From contig NZ_CP059564.1 in NCBI RefSeq assembly GCF_014054525.1, positions 258,357 to 322,356 of the forward strand: DNA of 64,000 bases, read 5' to 3'. The notes below the pieces were generated by a model. The model had not been told where the DNA came from, did no database searches, and saw only the letters and a program-made list of their open reading frames with translations. Below are positions 47,438-55,514 of the stretch, piece by piece; positions within the stretch are counted from its first letter, which is position 1; each line of letters opens with the position of its first letter. A program made the translations under genes and the position numbers. The stretch is from Alysiella filiformis. Lineage in GTDB: Bacteria > Pseudomonadota > Gammaproteobacteria > Burkholderiales > Neisseriaceae.

Positions 47438-48805
47438 ATGTTAGACAATTTAACCAAACGTTTCTCAAAAGTATTCAAAGACATACGCGGACAATCCAAA
47501 TTAAGCGAAGACAACATCAAAGAAGCCCTGCGCGAAGTGCGTTTGGCATTGCTGGAAGCAGACGTGGCTTTGCCGATTGTGAAAGACTTTGTCAATCAAG
47601 TGAAAGAACGCGCTTTGGGCAAGGAATTTGCCGACACGCTCACGCCCGACCAAGCCTTTTTCGGCATCGTGAACGAAGCCCTGATTGAACTGATGGGCAA
47701 AGAAAACAGCCAATTAAATTTGGCAGCCACGCCGCCTGCCACCATTTTGATGGCAGGTTTGCAAGGTGCAGGTAAAACCACCACCGTGGGCAAATTGTCC
47801 AAATTCATCAAAGACCAAGACAAGAAAAAGAAAATCCTGCTCGTATCGGCAGACGTGTACCGCCCTGCCGCGATTGAACAGTTGAAATTGCTGGCAGAAC
47901 AAGTGCAAGTGGATTTTTTCCCGTCCGATGTATCGCAAAAACCCGTTGAAATTGCGTTGGCGGCGCAAGATTATGCCAAAAAACATTTTTACGATATTTT
48001 GATGGTGGACACGGCAGGTCGCTTGGCGATTGATGAAGAAATGATGAATGAAATCAAAGCCATTCATGCCGCCATCAAGCCGATTGAAACCCTGTTTGTG
48101 GTAGACGCGATGTTGGGTCAAGACGCGGTAAACACCGCCCAAGCCTTTAACGAAGCCCTGCCTTTAACGGGCGTGATTTTGACCAAAATGGACGGCGATG
48201 CGCGTGGTGGTGCGGCATTGTCGGTGCGCCAAATCACGGGCAAACCGATTAAATTCATTGGCGTGGGCGAAAAAATCAATGGTTTGGAGCCGTTTCACCC
48301 CGAACGCATTGCCAGCCGCATTTTGGGCATGGGCGATGTGATGACTTTGATTGAAGATGTGCAAAAAGGCATTGACGAAGAAATTGCCAAAGAAATGGCG
48401 CAAAAATTGCATCGCGGCAAAGACTTTGATTTGAATGACTTTAAAGCGCAAATTCAACAAATGCGCAACATGGGCGGTTTTGAGAATTTGCTCTCCAAAA
48501 TGCCAGGGGAATTGGGGCAGATTTCCAAACAAATCCCCGAAGGCACAGCAGAAAAAGCGATGGCACACGTTGAAGCCATCATCAATTCCATGACCCCAAA
48601 AGAACGTGCCAACCCCGACATCATCAAAGCCAGTCGCAAAAAACGCATTGCGGCAGGTGCTGGCACCACGGTTCAGGAAGTGAACAAAATGCTGAAACAA
48701 TTTGAACAATCGCAACAAATGATGAAAATGTTTAGCGGCAAAAACATGCAAAAATTGATGCGTATGGCAAAAGGCATGAAGGGCTTGTTCCCCAATATGC
48801 GCTAA
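47438..48805 (+). CDS. ffh: Signal recognition particle protein Ffh
   Basis: 455 residues from ATG 47438 (RBS AAGGA); the frame upstream runs through a repeat and is excluded. N-domain, GTPase G-domain (GLQGAGKTTT near 107, DTAGRLAIDEE, TKMDGDARGG) and a Met-rich M-domain (MMKMFSGKNMQKLMRMAKGM). Binds signal peptides and 4.5S RNA for co-translational targeting with FtsY. Confidence 0.97.
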   Translation: MLDNLTKRFSKVFKDIRGQSKLSEDNIKEALREVRLALLEADVALPIVKDFVNQVKERALGKEFADTLTPDQAFFGIVNEALIELMGKENSQLNLAATPPATILMAGLQGAGKTTTVGKLSKFIKDQDKKKKILLVSADVYRPAAIEQLKLLAEQVQVDFFPSDVSQKPVEIALAAQDYAKKHFYDILMVDTAGRLAIDEEMMNEIKAIHAAIKPIETLFVVDAMLGQDAVNTAQAFNEALPLTGVILTKMDGDARGGAALSVRQITGKPIKFIGVGEKINGLEPFHPERIASRILGMGDVMTLIEDVQKGIDEEIAKEMAQKLHRGKDFDLNDFKAQIQQMRNMGGFENLLSKMPGELGQISKQIPEGTAEKAMAHVEAIINSMTPKERANPDIIKASRKKRIAAGAGTTVQEVNKMLKQFEQSQQMMKMFSGKNMQKLMRMAKGMKGLFPNMR

Positions 48806-48820
48806 AATGCCAAATGACAG

Positions 48821-48847
48821 CAGGTCGGATTTTTAAAATCCGACCTG
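48821..48847. terminator. Palindromic terminator after ffh
   Basis: CAGGTCGGATTTT/AAAATCCGACCTG, followed by TTGGTTTT. It lies between the ffh and znuB stops and uses the GGTCGGAT stem found at 17460. Confidence 0.75.
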
Positions 48848-48854
48848 TTGGTTT

Positions 48855-49739
48855 TCAGACTGCCTTGAATTTGCGGTGTTTTTTGCGCCAAATTTTGATG
48901 AAAATGCCACTGTTTGCCCCAAAAACCACGGAAAACAGATACCAAATCCCACAAAATAAAATAATCGTTGGTCCTGACGGAATATTGGCTGGGTGATGAT
49001 ACGACAACAACAAGCCCGCATAACCACACACCAATGCCCCCAAACTCGCTACCGCCATCAATGCCCCCATGCCGCGTACCCACAATCGCGCGGCAATCGC
49101 TGGCAACATCATCAAGCCCACCGACATCAATGTACCCAATGCTTGAAATCCTGCCACCAAATTCATCACCACCAAAACCAAAAACGCAACGTGCCACACG
49201 CCACCTTTGCCTTTAACGGCGCGTAAAAACAGGGGGTCTATGCTTTCCATCATCAGGGGGCGAAACATGATTGCCAATGCCAAAATCGTCAAACTCGCCA
49301 CCACCCCCATCAAACGCAACGACACCAAATCCACCGCCAGCACCGACCCAAACAGCAAATGCAACAATTCCACATTGTTGCCGCCCAAACTGACCAAAAT
49401 CACGCCAATCGCCAAGCTGCTCAAATAAAAGGCGGCAAAATTGGCGTCTTCTTTCAATTCGGTAAAGCGGCTGATTAAGCCTGCCAAAAATGCCATCAAC
49501 ATGCCTGCCACAAAGCCGCCTACACTCATGGCTGGTAAACTCAATCCTGCCACCATGTAGCCAATCGCTGCCCCTGGTAACACGGCGTGGCTCAACGCAT
49601 CGCCAATCAAACTCATGCGGCGCATCACGAGAAATGTGCCAACGGGCGCAGCCGATAATGCCAAAAAGACCACCGAGGTTAAAGCGTAGCGCATGAAAGA
49701 AAATTCGGTAAAGGGTGCAATGAAATATTCGTGAAACAT
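48855..49739 (-). CDS. znuB: Zinc/manganese ABC transporter permease (ZnuB-like)
   Basis: 294 residues from ATG 49739; a TTG start five codons upstream is possible. Eight or nine helices of the ABC-3 family: ALSHAVLPGAAIGYMVAG, ISRFTELKEDANFAAFYL and GTLMSVGLMMLPAIAARLW. It forms the channel for the binding protein at 53929 and the ATPase at 30117. It stands alone. A 179-bp MITE lies 46 bp upstream, with a Zur-like box beyond it. Confidence 0.9.
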   Translation of the reverse strand: MFHEYFIAPFTEFSFMRYALTSVVFLALSAAPVGTFLVMRRMSLIGDALSHAVLPGAAIGYMVAGLSLPAMSVGGFVAGMLMAFLAGLISRFTELKEDANFAAFYLSSLAIGVILVSLGGNNVELLHLLFGSVLAVDLVSLRLMGVVASLTILALAIMFRPLMMESIDPLFLRAVKGKGGVWHVAFLVLVVMNLVAGFQALGTLMSVGLMMLPAIAARLWVRGMGALMAVASLGALVCGYAGLLLSYHHPANIPSGPTIILFCGIWYLFSVVFGANSGIFIKIWRKKHRKFKAV

Positions 49740-49784
49740 GATGATTTTTATCAAAATAAAAGGGAAAATGGGGTTTCAGGCTGC

Positions 49785-49963
49785 CTTTCAGTACACGACA
49801 AAAATCTTTCAGGCTGTCTGCAACCTGTCCCCTCCCCTGCTGGCGGGGGAGGGTTAGGGTGGGGGTGGCTCGTTGCGTTTCTAACCCCCACCCCAGCCCT
49901 CCCCCTTACATAGGGGGAGGGGGCAGGTTTGTGGCAATATCAAAAAATGTCGTGTACTGAAAG
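49785..49963. mobile_element. 180-bp MITE-like element between znuB and its likely operator
   Basis: Perfect terminal repeats CTTTCAGTACACGACA (49785) and TGTCGTGTACTGAAAG (ending 49963). Its core runs opposite to the 17247 and 32277 copies. A Zur-like dyad lies 41 bp past its right end. Confidence 0.85.
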
Positions 49964-50003
49964 GCTGCCTGAAAAACCGCCATTATACCGTTTCAGGCAG
50001 CCT

Positions 50004-50018
50004 TGTTACAGCATAACA
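50004..50018. promoter_or_regulatory. Candidate Zur operator upstream of znuB
   Basis: TGTTACAGCATAACA: a near-perfect dyad, 12 of 14 against a TGTTATANTATAACA-type site. It lies 265 bp from the znuB start with the MITE between; without the MITE the distance would be about 85 bp, close to the znuA case. It is also 112 bp before the DUF2147 gene on the other strand. Confidence 0.55.
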
Positions 50019-50129
50019 TTCAATCGGCTTGCGCCACACTTTGCGTTTGAAAAAGTAAAAAATTGGCAAAGCCCCCAGTTTTAGAATAGAATGCCCAATT
50101 TTCCATATCAACACACAGGAATCGCATTG

Positions 50130-50522
50130 ATGAAACGCATTTTATTCGCCACATTGTTGGCAAGCATCAGCAGCATGGTCGCTGCCGCCAGCATTGAAGG
50201 CAAATGGCAAACCTTTGACGAAAAAGACGGTAAACCCAAAGCCCACATTCAAATCAGCAAAGCAGGCAACGGCTTTCAAGGCACGGTGGTGGGCGTGGAA
50301 CCCACTTGCGCGATTTGCAAACAAAAAAACTTGGTCGGTCAAACCATTTTAACGGGCTTGAAACAAGACAGCGACAATGAATATTCGGGCGGTCAAATCA
50401 GAGACCCTCAATCGGGCAAAACCTATAAAGCCAAAGCCACGGTAAAAGGCAATCGCTTGGAAGTGCGTGGTTTTGTGGGCATTTCGCTGCTGGGTCGCAC
50501 GCAAACTTGGAAACGCATGTAA
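50130..50522 (+). CDS. DUF2147-family secreted protein
   Basis: 130 residues from ATG 50130. Signal peptide MKRILFATLLASISSMVAAA. Mature part IEGKWQTFDEKDGKPKAHIQI, two Cys in CAICKQ, GGQIRDPQSGKTYKAKATVKG and GRTQTWKRM: the DUF2147 pattern. Small beta-barrel-like periplasmic protein of unknown role. It might share the Zur-like site upstream, but GGA-ATG spacing is loose. Confidence 0.82.
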   Translation: MKRILFATLLASISSMVAAASIEGKWQTFDEKDGKPKAHIQISKAGNGFQGTVVGVEPTCAICKQKNLVGQTILTGLKQDSDNEYSGGQIRDPQSGKTYKAKATVKGNRLEVRGFVGISLLGRTQTWKRM

Positions 50523-50633
50523 ACCCACATCATCAAACCATTCAGGCTGCTTGAAACGCACCAAAAAGCGTTTCAGGCAGCCTGAATTTTCACATTTCAA
50601 CCATGCGATGATTGAAAACCTGTATTCATCATC

Positions 50634-51812
50634 TTACTGGGCAAATTTTTCCAAAGCAACCACGGCTGGCAATGCCTTGCCCTCCAAAAATTCCAAGAAC
50701 GCGCCGCCGCCTGTGGAAATGTAGCCAATTTGCTCGGTAATGCCAAATTTCGCAATCGCTGCCAAAGTGTCGCCACCGCCAGCGATAGAAAAACCTGCAC
50801 TTTCCGCCACCGCGCGTGAAACGGTTTCTGTACCGCTGGCGAATTGGGCAAACTCAAACACGCCCACAGGTCCATTCCACACGATTGTGCCTGCGTTTTT
50901 GATGATTTCGGCAAGCTGTTGTGCGGATTGTGCGCCAATGTCCAAAATCATGTCGTCTGCGGCAACGTCTTCAATGGCTTTGTGTTCGGCTGGGGCGGTT
51001 TCGGCAAATTCTTTTGCCGTTACCACATCAACGGGCAAAGGCACAACACCGCCTTTTGCCGCCATTTTGGCGATGATTTTTTTCGCTTCGTCCACCAAAT
51101 CGGGTTCAGCCAGCGATTTGCCAATCGGTTTGCCTTGCGCCAACAAGAACGTATTGGCAATGCCACCACCCACGATGAGTTGGTCAACTTTATCCGCCAA
51201 ACTTTCCAAAATCGTCAATTTGGTGGACACTTTGCTGCCTGCCACAATCGCCACCATGGGGCGAGCGGGATTTTTCAAGGCTTTGCCCAGCGCGTCCAAT
51301 TCAGCCGCCATCAAAATCCCTGCCACCGACACAGGCGCAAATTGCGCCACCGCTTCGGTAGAGGCTTGGGCGCGATGAGCCGTGCCAAACGCATCGTTCA
51401 CAAACACATCGCACAAGCTGGCGTAGGCTTTGCCCAATTCGGGGTCATTTTTGCCTTCGCCTTTGTTGATGCGGACGTTTTGCAACAAAGCCACTTCGCC
51501 CGTTTTCAGACTGGGTGGATTGTCGCGCCAATCGTTCAACACTTTGATTTTTTTGCCCAACAATCCGCCCAAATGCGCGGCAACGGGTGCAACATCGTCT
51601 TCGGGGTGAAATTCGCCTTCGGTGGGGCGACCCAAATGCGTCATCACAATCACGGCTGCGCCCTTGTCCAGCGCGTATTGAATGGAGGGCAAAGACGCAC
51701 GAATGCGCGTGTCATCGCTGATTTTGCCGTCTTTAAAAGGCACGTTCAAATCGGCACGGATTAACACGGTTTTGCCTTGCAAATCTTGGTCGGTCAATTT
51801 CAAAAAGCTCAT
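50634..51812 (-). CDS. pgk: Phosphoglycerate kinase
   Basis: 392 residues. Glycolytic ATP-forming step from 1,3-bisphosphoglycerate. N-domain [26 protein letters not shown]-like [11 protein letters not shown], hinge and C-domain GGGDTLAAI. Nothing unusual. A partial 180-bp element lies upstream (51851). Confidence 0.97.
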   Translation of the reverse strand: MSFLKLTDQDLQGKTVLIRADLNVPFKDGKISDDTRIRASLPSIQYALDKGAAVIVMTHLGRPTEGEFHPEDDVAPVAAHLGGLLGKKIKVLNDWRDNPPSLKTGEVALLQNVRINKGEGKNDPELGKAYASLCDVFVNDAFGTAHRAQASTEAVAQFAPVSVAGILMAAELDALGKALKNPARPMVAIVAGSKVSTKLTILESLADKVDQLIVGGGIANTFLLAQGKPIGKSLAEPDLVDEAKKIIAKMAAKGGVVPLPVDVVTAKEFAETAPAEHKAIEDVAADDMILDIGAQSAQQLAEIIKNAGTIVWNGPVGVFEFAQFASGTETVSRAVAESAGFSIAGGGDTLAAIAKFGITEQIGYISTGGGAFLEFLEGKALPAVVALEKFAQ

Positions 51813-51850
51813 GGGTTTTGTCCTTGTTTTGGTTTGGTTTGGGAAAATGC

Positions 51851-51970
51851 GGTTTCAGGCAGCCTTGCAGCATGCGACAATTTTTGATGTTGCCAACCAT
51901 TTACCCCCTCCCCCGCAAGCAGGGGAGGGAATAAGTTGCTGTGGGTTGTGTATAGCGCGGCAGCCTGAAA
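51851..51970. repeat. Partial copy of the 180-bp palindromic element
   Basis: GCAGCATGCGACAATTTTTG on the left, CCCCTCCCCCGCAAGCAGGGG and GGGAGGGAATAAG. The right end is lost. About 40 bp from the pgk start. Confidence 0.65.
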
Positions 51971-52010
51971 ATCCCAAATTATAACGCGATTTGCCTGCCT
52001 GAAAAAAACC

Positions 52011-52039
52011 TTGTCGCATAAAAGATTTATCGCTATAAT
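52011..52039 (+). promoter_or_regulatory. Sigma-70 promoter of rpsB-tsf
   Basis: TTGTCG at 52011-52016, 17-bp spacer and TATAAT at 52034-52039. Leaves a leader of about 145 nt before rpsB, with room for S2 autoregulation; a DUS pair is in the leader. Confidence 0.8.
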
Positions 52040-52190
52040 GCGCGGTCTTTTTCGCAATGGAAAAGGCACTTTGACGCACAGCACATTTCGCGTTAAGGGT
52101 GTTTTCAGGCAGCCTGAAAAGGCGTTTTTGAAAATTCTGGCAGAAATGTGTATGCTTTTTAACCCTTAATTTAATTAGGAAATTTGAATT

Positions 52191-52919
52191 ATGTCTTCTC
52201 AAATCACCATGCGCCAAATGATTGAAGCTGGCGTACATTTCGGTCACCAAACCCGCTACTGGAACCCAAAAATGGCACAATACATTTTTGGCGCGCGCAA
52301 CAAAATCCACATCATCAACTTGGAAAAAACCGTTCCCATGTTCCAAGAAGCACAAGAAGTGGTGCGCCGTTTGGTTGCCAACAAAGGCACGATTTTGTTT
52401 GTTGGCACAAAACGCCAAGCGCGTGAAATCATCAAAGAAGAAGCACAACGCGCAGGTATGCCCTATGTAGACCATCGCTGGTTGGGCGGCATGCTGACCA
52501 ACTACAAAACCGTAAAACAATCCATCAAACGCTTGGAAGAAAAAGCCGCTTTGTTGGCAAACGCCGAATCAAGCGGTTACAACAAAAAAGAATTGTTGGA
52601 CATGACCCGCGAAGTGGAAAAATTGGAACGCTCTTTGGGCGGCATCAAAGACATGAAAGGCTTGCCAGACGCGATTTTCGTGATTGACACTGGCTACCAA
52701 CACGGTACTTTGGTGGAAGCCGAAAAATTGGGCATTCCCGTGATTGCCGTTGTGGACACCAACAACAGCCCAGACGGTGTGAAACACGTTATCCCTGGTA
52801 ACGATGACTCCGCCAAAGCCATTCGTTTGTACTGCCGTGGCATCGCTGATGCTGTGCTGGAAGGCAAAAACCAAGCGGTTGCGGAAACCGTAGCGGCTGC
52901 ACAACAAGCTGCTGAATAA
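52191..52919 (+). CDS. rpsB: Small ribosomal subunit protein uS2
   Basis: 242 residues. [20 protein letters not shown] is the S2 signature, then [21 protein letters not shown] at 52178. Operon with tsf, 85 bp downstream, and controlled by the long leader. Confidence 0.98.
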   Translation: MSSQITMRQMIEAGVHFGHQTRYWNPKMAQYIFGARNKIHIINLEKTVPMFQEAQEVVRRLVANKGTILFVGTKRQAREIIKEEAQRAGMPYVDHRWLGGMLTNYKTVKQSIKRLEEKAALLANAESSGYNKKELLDMTREVEKLERSLGGIKDMKGLPDAIFVIDTGYQHGTLVEAEKLGIPVIAVVDTNNSPDGVKHVIPGNDDSAKAIRLYCRGIADAVLEGKNQAVAETVAAAQQAAE

Positions 52920-53004
52920 GACTTTTGTCTTTTCAGGCTGCCTGAAAACGGTTTCAGGCAGCCTGTTTTGAATTTCATTTGAATTGATATTTTTGGAGAA
53001 CAAT

Positions 53005-53859
53005 ATGGCAGAAATTACTGCAAAAATGGTTGCCGATTTGCGCGCCGCAACTGGCTTGGGCATGATGGAATGCAAAAAAGCCTTGGTAGAAGCCGAAGGC
53101 AATTTTGAAAAAGCCGAAGAAATCTTGCGCATTAAATCAGGTGCAAAAGCAGGTAAATTGGCAGGTCGCACGGCTGCCGAAGGCGTGTTGGCTTACGCGA
53201 TTGAAGGCAAAGTGGGCGCATTGGTTGAAGTAAACTGCGAAACCGACTTTGTGGCAAAAGACGCTGGTTTTGTTGAATTTGCCAATTTTGTTGCCAAAAC
53301 TGCGGTGGCAAAAAAACCCGCTACCGTTGAAGAATTGGCGGCTTTGGTGGAAGACGAGCGCAAAGCCGTGATTGCCAAATTAGGCGAAAACATGTCTGTA
53401 CGCCGTTTCCAAGTAATTGAAACTTCTGGCGAATTGGTGGCTTACATTCACGGTGCTTTGGCAACCGAAGGCGTGTTGGTGGAATACACAGGCAGCGAAG
53501 ACGTGGCGCGTAAAATCGGCATGCACATCGTTGCGGCTAAACCACAATGCGTGCGCGAAGACCAAGTGGACGCGGAAACCGTTGAAAAAGAACGCCACAT
53601 CTACACCCAACAAGCGATTGAATCTGGCAAACCTGCTGAAATCGCTGCGAAAATGGTTGAAGGTCGCATCAAAAAATTCTTGGCAGAAGTGTCTTTGAAC
53701 GGTCAAGCATTTGTGATGAACCCAGACCAAACCGTTGCCCAATACGCCAAAGAAAATGGCACAGAAATCTTGTCATTCGCACGCTACAAAGTGGGCGATG
53801 GCATTGAAAAAGCGGTTGTGGACTACGCGGCAGAAGTGGCTGCGGCTGCAAAAGTTTAA
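53005..53859 (+). CDS. tsf: Elongation factor Ts
   Basis: 284 residues from ATG 53005 (GGAG RBS). [20 protein letters not shown] is the EF-Ts hallmark; TDFVAKD motif follows. Guanine exchange factor for EF-Tu. The frame upstream of the ATG reads through the intergenic gap only. Confidence 0.98.
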   Translation: MAEITAKMVADLRAATGLGMMECKKALVEAEGNFEKAEEILRIKSGAKAGKLAGRTAAEGVLAYAIEGKVGALVEVNCETDFVAKDAGFVEFANFVAKTAVAKKPATVEELAALVEDERKAVIAKLGENMSVRRFQVIETSGELVAYIHGALATEGVLVEYTGSEDVARKIGMHIVAAKPQCVREDQVDAETVEKERHIYTQQAIESGKPAEIAAKMVEGRIKKFLAEVSLNGQAFVMNPDQTVAQYAKENGTEILSFARYKVGDGIEKAVVDYAAEVAAAAKV

Positions 53860-53880
53860 TCATTCATTTGATTTAAAATC

Positions 53881-53920
53881 AAAAATGCTGCCTGAAATGG
53901 TATTTTCAGGCAGCATTTTT
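53881..53920. terminator. DUS-pair terminator between tsf and znuA
   Basis: AAAAATGCTGCCTGAAA with TTTTCAGGCAGCATTTTT. Bidirectional. Confidence 0.85.
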
Positions 53921-53928
53921 GTTTTTTC

Positions 53929-54840
53929 TTATTTTTTCATTGCGCCGCTCATGGCACGCACGTTGTAGCGGAACATATCCACATAGGTGCGGGCGTTGGC
54001 TTCTTGGGACAATGCGTCTGAATACAGTTTGCCGCCCACTTTCACGCCTGTTTCTTGGGCAATGCGTTCCACCATGCGTCCATCTTTGATGTTTTCGGTA
54101 AACACGGCTTGAATGCCTTGTTGCTTGATTTGACGAATGATGGCGGCTACGGTTTTGGCGGAGGGTTGCGCTTCGGTGCTCACCCCTTGTGGCGCAAGGA
54201 AGGTTACGCCATAGCGTTTGCCCAAATAGCCAAATGAATGGTGTCCTGTCAAAACTTTGCGGTGTTCGCGTGGCACGGCGTTGAACTGGCTGCGGGCATA
54301 CGCATCCAGCTTAACCAATTCCCCCGAATAGGCTTTGAAACGCGCCTGATAGTGGCTCGCGCCAGCAGGGTCGGCTTTGATTAAGGCGGCGGTTACATTG
54401 GCGGCATATTTTTGCATCAACACGGGGTCGTGCCAAACGTGGGGGTCAAATTCGCCATGGTCGTGGTGGTGTCCGTCTTCGCCATGATGGTGGTGGTGTG
54501 CGCCCTCTTCGTTTTTAATGGGCGAAATGCCTGCGGTGGCTTCGGCATAGGCAACTTTGCTTTGTTTCACGGCGCGCATCACATCGCCATTTTCCAAACC
54601 CAAACCGTTGAGCAACACCAATTTGGCTGACGCGATTTTTTTGGCATCGGCACTGCTTAATTGATAGGCGTGGGCATCGCCATCGGCTGGCACCAAATTG
54701 GTGATGCTGACGCGCTCGCCACCGATTTGTTTTGCCACGTCGCCCAGCACGCTAAAACTGCTGACCACCGATAAAGTTTCGGCATTCAGGCTGCCTGAAA
54801 ACAACACGGCTACGGTAACAACAAGGGTTTTCAATTTCAT
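53929..54840 (-). CDS. znuA: Zinc-binding periplasmic protein (ZnuA-like)
   Basis: 303 residues. Sec signal peptide (MKLKTLVVTVAVLFSGSLNA, whose GSLN is DUS-encoded). Cluster A-I fold: AYQLSSADAKKI, DPHVWHDP (metal ligand His), the His-rich loop HHHHHGEDGHHHDHG at about residues 115-130, GHHSFGYLGKRYGV and TENIKDGRMVERI. The His-rich loop favours zinc over manganese. It lies 4 kb from the permease and 23 kb from the ATPase. A strong Zur-like site is 64 bp upstream. Confidence 0.93.
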   Translation of the reverse strand: MKLKTLVVTVAVLFSGSLNAETLSVVSSFSVLGDVAKQIGGERVSITNLVPADGDAHAYQLSSADAKKIASAKLVLLNGLGLENGDVMRAVKQSKVAYAEATAGISPIKNEEGAHHHHHGEDGHHHDHGEFDPHVWHDPVLMQKYAANVTAALIKADPAGASHYQARFKAYSGELVKLDAYARSQFNAVPREHRKVLTGHHSFGYLGKRYGVTFLAPQGVSTEAQPSAKTVAAIIRQIKQQGIQAVFTENIKDGRMVERIAQETGVKVGGKLYSDALSQEANARTYVDMFRYNVRAMSGAMKK

Positions 54841-54903
54841 GTTTATCCTTTCATTTCATTGATGGTGGGCAAATTAAAGACAAACATTGTAGCGCAAAAC
54901 AAA

Positions 54904-54918
54904 TGTTATAGTGTAACA
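54904..54918. promoter_or_regulatory. Zur operator upstream of znuA
   Basis: TGTTATAGTGTAACA, 13 of 14 to a TGTTATANTATAACA-type dyad, 64 bp before the znuA start. Best of the four sites in the window. Confidence 0.7.
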
Positions 54919-55019
54919 AAATTTGCTGTGGCAACAACCGTTCTTGGCAAAAAGTGTGGCACAAAAATGATTTCAGGCAGCCTTTTAACCCAAAGCTGCC
55001 TGAAATGTTTTAAATGAAA

Positions 55020-55370
55020 TCAATCATCTAATTCTTTTTTGCTGTGTGTGATTTTGCCCGATTGTGCGTCAATCCACACTTCATAATCGTAGCGACCGTC
55101 TTTCAAATCCACCTGATAGTGGCTGCGACCGCGTTTGCGTTCCAAATCCACATCGGTAACGCGCGCGCCGTGGTAGCGACTTTTGGCGATGGCAATGGCG
55201 CGTTCGCGGCTGATTTTGGGTGCACCATTGCTGTGTTTGTGCACATAGGCGGCGCGTGGACGGCGGCGGTCATCGTCATCATCGTCCCAATCGTCATCAG
55301 CCCAAGCTGGGGCGGAAACAAAAGTGAAGGCAGTTAAAGCCAAAAGGCTGATTTTTTTGATGTGATTCAT
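55020..55370 (-). CDS. PepSY-domain secreted protein
   Basis: 116 residues. Signal peptide ending APAWA, then an acidic stretch DDDWDDDDDD and RRRPRAAYVH. One PepSY domain: ISRERAIAIAKSRYHGA, DVDLERKRGRSHYQVDLKDG, YEVWIDAQSGKI. PepSY domains bind or inhibit peptidases; the presence of metalloproteases next door is suggestive but not evidence. Asp-rich patch may bind metal. Confidence 0.82.
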   Translation of the reverse strand: MNHIKKISLLALTAFTFVSAPAWADDDWDDDDDDRRRPRAAYVHKHSNGAPKISRERAIAIAKSRYHGARVTDVDLERKRGRSHYQVDLKDGRYDYEVWIDAQSGKITHSKKELDD

Positions 55371-55514
55371 GATAATTAAACAAAATGATGTTGTGTGTCA
55401 AACGGCTATTTTGAGCGAAAATACCCAATCCGCAAAGTGGATTGACACATTTTTACGCTTGTAAAACAATGATAAAGGCAGCCTGAATGCCTTTTCAGGC
55501 TGCCTGAAAACGCA

